Of a stretch of 6,846 nucleotides of DNA, positions 1 to 6,846 are shown in pieces; the first letter of the stretch is position 1, and each line of letters opens with the position of its first letter. The notes beneath the pieces are model-generated. The model saw only the letters and a program-made list of their open reading frames with translations, did not search any database and was not told the DNA's origin. The stretch comes from Deltaproteobacteria bacterium (lineage in GTDB: Bacteria > Desulfobacterota > Desulfuromonadia > Desulfuromonadales > Geopsychrobacteraceae): NCBI GenBank assembly GCA_009993495.1, contig JAACTI010000222.1, forward strand, positions 1-6,846, in the 5' to 3' direction. A program made the position numbers and the translations under genes.

Positions 1-51
1 TATTGGCCAGACATGCGAACATAATTGCATCACGAAAGGAGCTCTAGACCC

Positions 52-342
52 ATGAAACTCAGGCCACTGCAAGATCGTATCATTGTTGAGCGCATCGAAG
101 AAGAAACCAAAACCGCCGGCGGCATCATCATTCCTGACACCGTTTCCAAAGAAAAACCCCAGGAAGGCAAAGTCATTGCCGTTGGCAAGGGAAAAACAAC
201 CGAAGACGGCAAAGTGCTGCCGGTTGACGTCAAAGTTGGCGACCGCGTTTTGTTCGGCAAATATGCTGGTAGCGATGTCAAGGTCGATGGCAACGAATAT
301 TTGATTATGCGCGAAGATGACATTCTCGGCGTGATCGAATAG
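52..342 (+). CDS. groES: Co-chaperonin GroES (Hsp10)
   Basis: GroES is the 10-kDa lid that caps the GroEL cylinder in the cytoplasm and closes the folding chamber in an ATP-dependent cycle. The 96-residue product has the normal family length. It opens with the typical MKLRPLQDRI strand. The mobile loop that docks on GroEL is at about residues 18-37, with the hydrophobic III contact at 25-27 after TAGG. The C-terminal half has the GDRVLFGKYAG strand (63-73) and ends in the family-like DDILGVIE. I chose the ATG at 52 because AAGGAG at 36-41 sits ten bases upstream; a longer reading from 25 would add residues foreign to the family. groEL follows after 60 bases, so the two are almost certainly co-transcribed. 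Only 51 bases of upstream DNA are present, so the promoter and any CIRCE or sigma-32 element cannot be judged. Confidence 0.98.
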   Translation: MKLRPLQDRIIVERIEEETKTAGGIIIPDTVSKEKPQEGKVIAVGKGKTTEDGKVLPVDVKVGDRVLFGKYAGSDVKVDGNEYLIMREDDILGVIE

Positions 343-402
343 CCAAAGGCCGGCACAAAAAACTTTAAAAAAACCAATCTAGCTTAAATGGAGGAATAAA
401 TT

Positions 403-2049
<1,647 letters not shown>

Positions 2050-2081
2050 TTTTCCCAGCCCCCCTGCAAAATTGTTGTAGT

Positions 2082-2118
2082 AAAAATCCCCGATCGCAAA
2101 CTGCGGTCGGGGATTTTT
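2082..2118. terminator. Bidirectional intrinsic terminator between groEL and the PP-loop gene
   Basis: A perfect 12-base inverted repeat (2082-2093 and 2107-2118, arm AAAAATCCCCGA) continues inward through a T-G pair and a further CGCA/TGCG stem, leaving a loop of only three bases. The outer A/T runs give a U-tract in whichever direction it is transcribed. It lies 33 bases after the groEL stop and 79 bases beyond the stop of the convergent gene ending at 2197, so it probably ends both transcripts. Confidence 0.93.
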
Positions 2119-2196
2119 GCTGAAATGAGCAAGCGAACTTTGGGGCAGCCGGTGGAATGGGGTTCTCGGGCTCTGCCTCTCGTGGAAGAGCTACCC

Positions 2197-3174
2197 TCAA
2201 ATAAGCATTCTCGCAGAGAGATTCCGCGCCAGAGGAACAACCTTCAGTCGTTCTTCGCTCTGCTCACCTCTTTGGACAATAACGTCCACCGCGTCCTGGT
2301 CTTTGCCCTTGCCATAACTGGCGACGATAGCGGCGGCAAGGGCAAGTTCGTTGGTCAGATTCCTCCCACAGAAGACTCCGAGGGGCCCTTTGAAATCGGC
2401 GCAGTGCAAGTGTACATACCCAATACCCTTCAAATTTTCAAGGACATCGTTATCTTGTTGATTTCGTCCTAACAACAATTTTGCCTGGGGTGAAAGACGA
2501 AAATGTCTGCCAACCTTCAACGACTCGACTTCGGCGACAGCCGCCTGTGGATCGTGTTGCAGCAGGTCACGCAGACGGTCAGCAAAACGTTCTTCGGTCA
2601 ACAGGCAACCGCCTCCGCTTGAAGGGTAGTCCGGGTAACCCCACTCAATGCTCAGAGCCTGCTGCCGCTTGCGCGAGCGCCCCTGAATATCGAGCAGTCT
2701 TTCGCGCTCAACCAAACCGATTTCTTCCATGGCCGTTACCGGCAACAATTTCGCTGAGAGAGGTCGCAAAACCCGCTCAGGAAAACCGCTGTGATTGGCA
2801 ACGCTGCGCAGGGCATTGGCGTTCTGGCTCATGGGGCGCTGACCGAGAACCTCACCAGAAAAAAGAAAATCAAATCCTTCACGTTGCAGAATTTCACCCG
2901 CGAGACGAAACATCATGGCGTGGCAATCAATACAGGGATTCATATTGCGCCCGTAGCCATACTTGGGGGCTTTGACCATGTCAAGATGCAGATCGCTGAT
3001 GTCTTTAACCAGCAGGGGAAAGCCGAGTTTTTCCGAGGCGCGGCGTGCTTTCCCGGCGTTAAAAAACGGGGTCACAAAAGAAATTCCCGTCACCTCAATA
3101 CCCTGCCGCATCAAAACCATCGCCGCCAGACTGCTGTCAAGACCCCCCGACATAAGTCCTAGTGCCTTGCTCAT
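2197..3174 (-). CDS. PP-loop ATPase, MnmA/ThiI-like tRNA thiolation protein
   Basis: This 325-residue cytoplasmic protein probably activates a tRNA uridine with ATP and replaces oxygen by sulfur. The N-terminus holds the PP-loop SGGLDS (9-14), which binds ATP in this superfamily. NPCIDCHAMMF at 79-89 gives a Cys81-x2-Cys84 pair, with Cys84 placed like the catalytic cysteine of MnmA (NPxxxC). SGGGCLLTEE around Cys190 matches the position of the second MnmA cysteine. The remaining C-terminal part (about 215-325) is not the MnmA beta-barrel; it looks like the small RNA-binding domain (NFACT-R type) found on related proteins, though I recall this rather than having tested it. The ATG at 3174 is preceded by AGAGGAG (3182-3188). 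The gene is convergent with groEL and divergent from moaA. The exact tRNA base (s2U34 or s4U8) and the sulfur donor are uncertain, so no symbol is given. Confidence in the PP-loop thiolase class is high, in the precise function low. Confidence 0.85.
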   Translation of the reverse strand: MSKALGLMSGGLDSSLAAMVLMRQGIEVTGISFVTPFFNAGKARRASEKLGFPLLVKDISDLHLDMVKAPKYGYGRNMNPCIDCHAMMFRLAGEILQREGFDFLFSGEVLGQRPMSQNANALRSVANHSGFPERVLRPLSAKLLPVTAMEEIGLVERERLLDIQGRSRKRQQALSIEWGYPDYPSSGGGCLLTEERFADRLRDLLQHDPQAAVAEVESLKVGRHFRLSPQAKLLLGRNQQDNDVLENLKGIGYVHLHCADFKGPLGVFCGRNLTNELALAAAIVASYGKGKDQDAVDVIVQRGEQSEERLKVVPLARNLSARMLI

Positions 3175-3339
3175 ATTACTACTCCTCTATTCTTTACTTG
3201 TTTATGTAAAAAAAGGAAGCTAGCATGATATTCTAACGTCAGGCAAGCCAGACGAAATAAAAAGCAGTTAACGTCTTGTCTGTTGAAAAGAAAGAGGGGT
3301 ATTCTCTCTTGCCAAGCTGCCAACGCAATGGATTGAAAC
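3175..3339. promoter_or_regulatory. Divergent intergenic region between the thiolase gene and moaA
   Basis: These 165 bases must hold the promoters of both flanking genes. The best rightward candidate is a weak TTGTCT (3276-3281) with TATTCT (3300-3305) at 18-base spacing, each matching four of six consensus bases; no convincing leftward promoter is visible. Possible structure includes an interrupted palindrome GTC-a-GGC-aa-GCC-a-GAC (3238-3253), TAACGTC repeated at 3234-3240 and 3269-3275, GGCAAG (3242-3247) complementary to CTTGCC (3308-3313), and CAGAC (3249-3253) complementary to GTCTG (3278-3282). I do not recognise the Moco riboswitch or a ModE-type operator here. Confidence 0.4.
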
Positions 3340-4323
3340 TTGATAGATACCTTCGAACGTAAAATTGATTATCTGCGCATTTCGGTGACCGACCGCTGCA
3401 ACCTGCGCTGCCGCTATTGTATGCCGGCAGAGGGGGTTCCTGCTGTCGACCATAGCCAAATCTTGAGCCTTGAAGAAGTTTTTCGCATCGCACGCGTCGC
3501 GGTAGCCCTTGGGGTTGGCAAAATCCGCCTGACCGGCGGCGAACCGCTAGTGCGCAAGGGCTTGATTCCTTTGATTGAAAAACTTTGCCACCTGCCACAA
3601 CAGCCAGAGTTGACCTTGACCACGAATGGACTCTTGCTGGCTAACCAGGCCCAGGAACTCAAAAAAGCAGGTTTACAGCGGGTCAACATCAGCCTCGACA
3701 CCCTGCACGCTGAGCGTTTTGAACAAATGACCCGGCGTCCTGGCTTAGAGAAGGTGCTGGACGGTATCCGGGCCGCAGAAACCGCAGGCCTGAAACCAAT
3801 AAAGTTGAATGTGGTTCCCATCCGCGGGGTCAACGCTGATGAAATTTGCGACTTTGCCCGCCTGACCTGCGACCACGACTGGCAGGTCCGTTTTATCGAA
3901 TTCATGCCCCTGAGCAGCGGCTTAGACTATGCCCCGGAAAGCCGTTTCCCCGCAGCGGAAATTCTTGCGGAGGTGCAAAAGCTCGGACAACTGACCCCCC
4001 TGGAACGCAAAGGTCCGGCAGGGCCGGCCAGACTTTATAAAATTCAGGGCGCAATGGGCGTTGTCGGTGTTATCCCGGCGGTTTCAGATCATTTTTGCGC
4101 AGAATGCAATCGACTAAGGTTGACCGCAGACGGTCAGCTACGTCCCTGCCTCTTCAGCGACCACGAAATAGATGTGCGAACCGCCTTGCGGCGCGGGTGT
4201 AGTGACGAAGAATTAGCCCTGCTGCTTCGAATCGGGGTCAAGGAGAAGCCTCAACAACATCATATCAATGATGAAAATGCCGTAAAACCCAGCTTGCGGC
4301 GGATGCAAGGCATTGGCGGTTGA
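3340..4323 (+). CDS. moaA: GTP 3',8-cyclase MoaA (radical SAM, molybdenum cofactor synthesis)
   Basis: MoaA carries out the first step of molybdenum-cofactor synthesis, turning GTP into 3',8-cyclo-GTP by S-adenosylmethionine radical chemistry; MoaC then makes cyclic pyranopterin phosphate. The 327-residue product is of usual length. The radical-SAM cluster motif is Cys20-x3-Cys24-x2-Cys27, followed by TGGEPL (65-70) for SAM binding. The second, substrate-binding cluster is Cys253-x2-Cys256-x13-Cys270. The protein ends in Gly326-Gly327, the C-terminal pair MoaA needs for activity. The start is a TTG at 3340, chosen because the next residues, IDTFERKIDYLRIS, match the family N-terminus and an in-frame TGA at 3334-3336 blocks extension. 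Only a weak GGA (3330-3332) precedes it, so translation may be poor. No moaC or moaE is present in the window; the convergent cluster supplies the later Moco genes. Confidence 0.97.
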   Translation: MIDTFERKIDYLRISVTDRCNLRCRYCMPAEGVPAVDHSQILSLEEVFRIARVAVALGVGKIRLTGGEPLVRKGLIPLIEKLCHLPQQPELTLTTNGLLLANQAQELKKAGLQRVNISLDTLHAERFEQMTRRPGLEKVLDGIRAAETAGLKPIKLNVVPIRGVNADEICDFARLTCDHDWQVRFIEFMPLSSGLDYAPESRFPAAEILAEVQKLGQLTPLERKGPAGPARLYKIQGAMGVVGVIPAVSDHFCAECNRLRLTADGQLRPCLFSDHEIDVRTALRRGCSDEELALLLRIGVKEKPQQHHINDENAVKPSLRRMQGIGG

Positions 4324-4326
4324 GGG

Positions 4327-4356
4327 AAAAAAAAGAGCTGCCAAATGACAGCTCTT
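4327..4356 (-). terminator. Intrinsic terminator after tatA
   Basis: An eight-base perfect stem (AAGAGCTG at 4333-4340, CAGCTCTT at 4349-4356) with an eight-base loop is followed, in the leftward direction, by eight T residues (A run at 4327-4334). It therefore ends the leftward tatA transcript. It starts only ten bases after the moaA stop, but rightward the stem is followed by GAGTAATA with no T-run, so for moaA it would be a poor terminator. Confidence 0.88.
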
Positions 4357-4382
4357 GAGTAATATCAGGGGGGAAGCCAAAT

Positions 4383-4598
4383 TCAGCTTTCTTTTTTGTC
4401 CTCGGTTTTTTCATCCTTTTTGGCAATTTCTTCGACCTGACCCTCTTCAATATCTTCTGCCGTATCGTTCATGCCTTTTTTAAAATTACGCAAACCCTTG
4501 CCAAGAGCTCCACCAACCTGCGGCAGCTTGCCCGCACCAAAAATAATCATCACCAGAACCAGAATAATCAAAAGTTCCTGAGTGCCAAGTCCAAACAT
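4383..4598 (-). CDS. tatA: Sec-independent protein translocase subunit TatA/TatE
   Basis: TatA oligomerises in the cytoplasmic membrane and forms the transport path for folded proteins bearing twin-arginine signals, working with TatB/TatC. The 71-residue product has the standard layout: a short N-terminus, one membrane helix at about 6-20 preceded by Gln7-Glu8, the FGAGKLP hinge (20-26) with the invariant Phe-Gly, an amphipathic helix around 27-45, then a highly charged acidic/lysine tail. The ATG at 4598 has AAGGAG (revcomp of 4605-4610) six bases upstream. The gene lies 133 bases after moeA in the same direction and ends at a strong terminator. No tatC is present in the window. The link to Moco genes makes sense because many molybdoenzymes are exported by Tat, but that specific link is inference. 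TatA and TatE cannot be told apart from sequence alone; the long charged tail and lack of TatB length favour TatA. Confidence 0.93.
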   Translation of the reverse strand: MFGLGTQELLIILVLVMIIFGAGKLPQVGGALGKGLRNFKKGMNDTAEDIEEGQVEEIAKKDEKTEDKKES

Positions 4599-4648
4599 TT
4601 CTTTCTCCTTGCGTCTCCCCGCAAACAGGTTATTTTATGGCTCATACG

Positions 4649-4678
4649 AAAAACGCCGATTTTCTGCGAAAGAATCGG
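4649..4678 (-). terminator. Possible weak terminator or attenuator between moeA and tatA
   Basis: Read leftward, CCGATT (revcomp of 4673-4678) pairs with AATCGG (revcomp of 4656-4661) around an eleven-base loop in which a few further T-A pairs are possible. CG and then five T residues follow (A run 4649-4653). The stem is short and the T-run modest, so partial termination or mRNA protection is more likely than a full stop. A TAAAAT (revcomp of 4632-4637) just downstream could be a -10 box for tatA, but no -35 fits it. Confidence 0.45.
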
Positions 4679-4731
4679 TTTGAGAACATACACTGGAACA
4701 CAAAAAAAAACAACGTGGAGTTTACTGACCT

Positions 4732-5943
4732 TCAGACCGCCCCCCCCGGAAGGCGCATCAATAATACCTGCACCTGGGCCCCGACTTCAATGGCCGCGGC
4801 CTGTGCGGCAAGCGGCAGCAGAGCACCGCTATGAAGCATGGCGCGCATCTGCCCAGAACTTTGACGATCTGAGGGGGTAAAAATATAGCCGGCGCTAGCG
4901 TCAAAGTGCAGACGCCCCCACAAAAAAACCTGGCGCGAGCCGCCGGCCTCGATCCCCGTGGCCAGACGAGCACTTAACGTTGGCGCTAGGGGCTGCGGCT
5001 GCCCTCCCAGTTTCCGCACCGCGGGCAAAGCAAAAATTTCGCAGGTCGCTGCCGAGGCCGCCGGATTCCCCGGCAGCCCCAAAACCGGCAAACGGCCTAT
5101 TTTGCCAAATAAGACCGGCTTCCCCGGCTTAATGGCCACCTTCCAGAAAATTCGCTCAAAACCGAAGCCCTCCAGGGCTTCTTGTACGTGATCCCTGTCG
5201 CCCATCGAAACACCACCACTGGTAAGCAGCAAATCGGCCTGCAACCCAGACGTTAGACGCTGTTCAAGATCTCCTGCGTTGTCTTTGGCAATCCCGAGGG
5301 GGATCACTTCGGCGCCAGCCTCGCGCAAGCGCGCGCTCAACAAATGAAGGTTCGAATTGACAATTTGCCCCGCTTTAGGCGGTTGCCCCAACTCAACCAG
5401 TTCATCACCGGTCGAAAGCACGGCCACCCGCGGCGCCGGGTAAACCCGCACCTGAACGATACCCGCTGCCGCCAAGAGGCCAATCTCGCCCGCATGCAAA
5501 CAAGTTCCAGCACTGATTAACTTTTCTCCCTGGGCAAATTCTTCTCCCGCCACACGGACATGCTGTGCCGGATGACAGGGCCGCGACAACTGAATTGTCG
5601 CCGGGCCCTCTACTACATCTTCCAGGGGCACAACCGTATCCACGCCCTCAGGTAAAGGCGCACCGGTCATGATGCGAATCGCCACGCCCTCGGGAACCGG
5701 CCCATCGAACGGATGACCGGCGTAACTCTGCCCGACCACCGGCAGAGTTTCCAGGCCGGCACACGCAGCAAAGTTGAAAGCAAAGCCATCCATGGCCGAA
5801 TTATCCGCCGGCGGTTGCGCCCAGCGCGCATGAACATCTTCAGCCAGCACCAGACCGCAGGCCGTATCCAGATGTTTTTCGACCGGGGGCAAAGGTGAAA
5901 TATGCGTCAAAACCAGCTTAATCGCTTCGGCGTAAGTCAGCAT
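4732..5943 (-). CDS. moeA: Molybdopterin molybdotransferase MoeA
   Basis: MoeA inserts molybdate into adenylylated molybdopterin to yield active Moco in the cytoplasm. The 403-residue product matches the usual length and domain order. Visible family motifs are DNSAMDGFA (47-55, with the conserved Asp), MTGAPLPEG (92-100) with DTVV after it, STGDEL (177-182), TSGGVSMGDRD (241-251) in the MPT-binding MogA-like domain, IKPGKP (271-276) and GLPGNP (289-294). A small barrel-like domain IV runs from about 335 to the end. The ATG at 5943 is the natural start, giving the MLTYAEAI opening; upstream there is only a weak AGAAAG-like ribosome site, so it may rely on translation of the MOSC gene that stops 24 bases before. 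It belongs to the leftward modE-MOSC-moeA run. MogA, which makes the adenylylated substrate, is not in the window. A tungsten-specific paralogue role cannot be excluded. Confidence 0.97.
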   Translation of the reverse strand: MLTYAEAIKLVLTHISPLPPVEKHLDTACGLVLAEDVHARWAQPPADNSAMDGFAFNFAACAGLETLPVVGQSYAGHPFDGPVPEGVAIRIMTGAPLPEGVDTVVPLEDVVEGPATIQLSRPCHPAQHVRVAGEEFAQGEKLISAGTCLHAGEIGLLAAAGIVQVRVYPAPRVAVLSTGDELVELGQPPKAGQIVNSNLHLLSARLREAGAEVIPLGIAKDNAGDLEQRLTSGLQADLLLTSGGVSMGDRDHVQEALEGFGFERIFWKVAIKPGKPVLFGKIGRLPVLGLPGNPAASAATCEIFALPAVRKLGGQPQPLAPTLSARLATGIEAGGSRQVFLWGRLHFDASAGYIFTPSDRQSSGQMRAMLHSGALLPLAAQAAAIEVGAQVQVLLMRLPGGAV

Positions 5944-5967
5944 AAAAAATCTTTCTAAGCGGTGAAA

Positions 5968-6402
5968 TTAATCTGCCAACTGCGCAATATCGTCACCTGG
6001 GTTGATGATCCCACCTTCAATCACCCGGGCAAAAATGCCCTCTTTCGGCATAACACAATCACCCGCCTGGTAGTAAATCGCACAGCGATTATGGCACTCT
6101 TTGCCGATCTGCGTGACTTCCAGCAGGGTCGCACCAATTTTCAACCGGGTTCCAAGCGGCAGGCTGACCAGATCAATGCCTTCGGTGGTCAGATTTTCGG
6201 CAAAATCGCCTTTATCGACATCCAACCCCAGGGCCTGCATTTTGGCAATACTTTCCTGCGCCAGCAGACTAACCTGACGATGCCAGTCGCCAGCATGAGC
6301 GTCGCCGACAATGCCGTGAGCGGGGCGCAATTCAACCCGTTCGACCGGGGTTTTACGCTCACCTTTGTTTTCACTCACACAGGTCGCAATAACTTTAGCC
6401 AT
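5968..6402 (-). CDS. MOSC domain protein, probable Moco-associated
   Basis: MOSC domains occur at the C-terminus of Moco sulfurases and in small stand-alone proteins that bind Moco or carry sulfur. This 144-residue protein is one MOSC domain with little else. Recognisable parts are GIVGDAHAG (30-38), RQVSLL (42-47), the GDFAENLTTEGIDL segment (65-78) and an IGKECHNRC stretch at 99-107 holding Cys103 and Cys107, with Cys116 close by. Cys103 corresponds to the conserved cysteine thought to carry sulfur in this superfamily. I chose the ATG at 6402 because GAAGGAG lies just upstream (revcomp of about 6412-6418); a TTG at 6444 would extend the protein by 14 unlikely residues. It sits 38 bases after modE and 24 bases before moeA, fitting one transcript. 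Such proteins are often next to or fused with MogA, absent here. The exact biochemical role is unknown. Confidence 0.92.
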   Translation of the reverse strand: MAKVIATCVSENKGERKTPVERVELRPAHGIVGDAHAGDWHRQVSLLAQESIAKMQALGLDVDKGDFAENLTTEGIDLVSLPLGTRLKIGATLLEVTQIGKECHNRCAIYYQAGDCVMPKEGIFARVIEGGIINPGDDIAQLAD

Positions 6403-6440
6403 GGTTCTTTCTCCTTCAGAGCGAGCTAAGGTTTGAACCG

Positions 6441-6806
6441 TCAACCCTCATCGGACTCTGCAAAATGAGCGACAAAACGTCGATCGATCTCAGCGCGCAC
6501 TCCGTTTATCAGGGATTCATAGTTTTTGAGCAAGACCTTGGCTTCAGCAGTGAGACGTGCGCCGCCTCCGCCTTTGCCACCCTTGGTGCGTTCCAGCACC
6601 GCAAAAGGGGCAATATTTTCCAAATCGCGCAATTGGCTCCAAGCCCGCCGATAGCTGATGCCCAGTTCGATGGCCGCGGCGCGGATAGAGCCGGTGCGCT
6701 CAACCGCCTGGAGCAAGCGCTCACGCCCACCACCGAGAAGAGGTTGCCCCGCAACCTCCAACCAGATTTTACTGCGGACGTAAATCTCGTTATGCTTTTT
6801 TTGCAT
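6441..6806 (-). CDS. modE: ModE-type molybdenum regulator, DNA-binding domain only
   Basis: ModE is a winged-helix repressor/activator that controls molybdate uptake and Moco genes. This 121-residue protein corresponds to the N-terminal half of classical ModE. The helix-turn-helix spans about 39-63 (GSIRAAAIELGISYRRAW is its core) and the wing holds GGKGGGGA (76-83), a hallmark of ModE, before ARLT. After about residue 95 there is only a helical tail that may serve dimerisation. The tandem Mop domains that bind molybdate in E. coli ModE (262 residues) are missing, and the gene ends with a proper TGA, so this is a natural short form, not a broken gene. The ATG at 6806 lies inside a perfect inverted repeat and has no ribosome site; no other plausible start codon occurs before the conserved region. 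It heads the leftward cluster and likely represses itself and the genes behind it. Confidence 0.93.
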   Translation of the reverse strand: MQKKHNEIYVRSKIWLEVAGQPLLGGGRERLLQAVERTGSIRAAAIELGISYRRAWSQLRDLENIAPFAVLERTKGGKGGGGARLTAEAKVLLKNYESLINGVRAEIDRRFVAHFAESDEG

Positions 6807-6814
6807 AACGAGAT
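6784..6814. promoter_or_regulatory. Probable ModE operator (12-base inverted repeat)
   Basis: ATCTCGTTATGC (6784-6795) and its exact reverse complement GCATAACGAGAT (6803-6814) flank seven T residues. The CGTTAT...ATAACG core and the spacing resemble known ModE boxes, and the repeat sits at the start of a modE gene. It overlaps the last two bases of the -10 box, the predicted start of transcription and the first codons of modE, so a bound ModE dimer should block RNA polymerase. A gene beyond the right edge could share it. Confidence 0.85.
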
Positions 6815-6840
6815 CATAGGGAAAAACCTGAATTTGTCAA
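6806..6840 (-). promoter_or_regulatory. Sigma-70 promoter for modE cluster
   Basis: Read leftward there is a perfect -35 TTGACA (revcomp of 6835-6840), a 16-base spacer and a -10 TATGAT (revcomp of 6813-6818, five of six). The expected start of transcription is at or within a base or two of 6806, which is the A of the modE ATG. The mRNA would then lack a leader. Confidence 0.8.
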
Positions 6841-6846
6841 GAAAAT

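Noticed and set aside
1..51. Possible heat-shock control element (CIRCE or sigma-32 promoter) before groES
   Set aside because: The 51 bases present show only the ribosome site; no TTAGCACTC-type repeat or promoter is visible, so any such element lies outside the window.
2160..2196. Weak paired segments GGGT/ACCC and GCTCT/AGAGC just beyond the PP-loop gene, briefly considered as a tRNA or small RNA
   Set aside because: No T-arm, anticodon stem or CCA end can be laid out, the stems are short, and no T-run follows; the strong terminator further on explains the region.
3175..3339. Moco riboswitch, second ModE operator or sigma-54 promoter before moaA
   Set aside because: None of the conserved sequence cores could be found; in particular there is no CGTTAT/ATAACG pair and no GG-N10-GC arrangement with the right flanks.
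4702..4710. Run of nine A residues (T-run leftward) just after moeA, as a terminator
   Set aside because: No hairpin stem precedes it in the leftward direction.
6403..6444. Longer MOSC protein starting from TTG at 6444 and overlapping modE by a few bases
   Set aside because: It would add 14 residues unlike the family, and the ATG at 6402 has a strong ribosome site.

Overview
The window looks like chromosomal DNA of a Gram-negative, probably anaerobic or microaerophilic bacterium. My best guess is the Desulfuromonadales/Geobacter-Pelobacter side of the former Deltaproteobacteria. That placement is inference: it rests on the style of the proteins (GroEL with a GGM tail, a short ModE made only of the DNA-binding domain, a PP-loop tRNA-thiolase-like protein with a CxxC motif, and a TatA next to molybdenum-cofactor genes), not on any search. 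There are eight complete genes, coding is dense, and I see no frameshift, mobile element, CRISPR array or RNA gene.

Left part (1-3174): groES and groEL run rightward as the usual two-gene chaperonin operon. Their heat-shock promoter and any operator lie outside the window. A strong, symmetric hairpin terminator follows groEL. It also serves the convergent leftward gene, a PP-loop ATPase of the MnmA/ThiI kind that probably puts sulfur into tRNA. A 165-base divergent intergenic region (3175-3339) separates that gene from moaA.

Right part (3340-6846): this is a molybdenum-cofactor (Moco) neighbourhood. moaA (first step of Moco synthesis) reads rightward and meets a leftward cluster read in the order modE, MOSC-domain protein, moeA, tatA. 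The cluster begins with a near-consensus promoter and a perfect 12-base inverted repeat with a 7-base spacer. This repeat is very likely the ModE operator, and it spans the end of the -10 box, the predicted transcription start and the modE start codon. ModE would sense or relay molybdate status, MoaA would begin pterin synthesis, MoeA would insert molybdenum, the MOSC protein would handle sulfur or bind the cofactor, and TatA would help export folded Moco enzymes. A weak terminator-like hairpin lies between moeA and tatA, and a clear one follows tatA.

The most interesting item is the modE control region: promoter, operator and start codon are superimposed so that the modE mRNA is predicted to be leaderless. 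The regulator also lacks the usual molybdate-binding domains. I did not find a plainly new multi-gene system.
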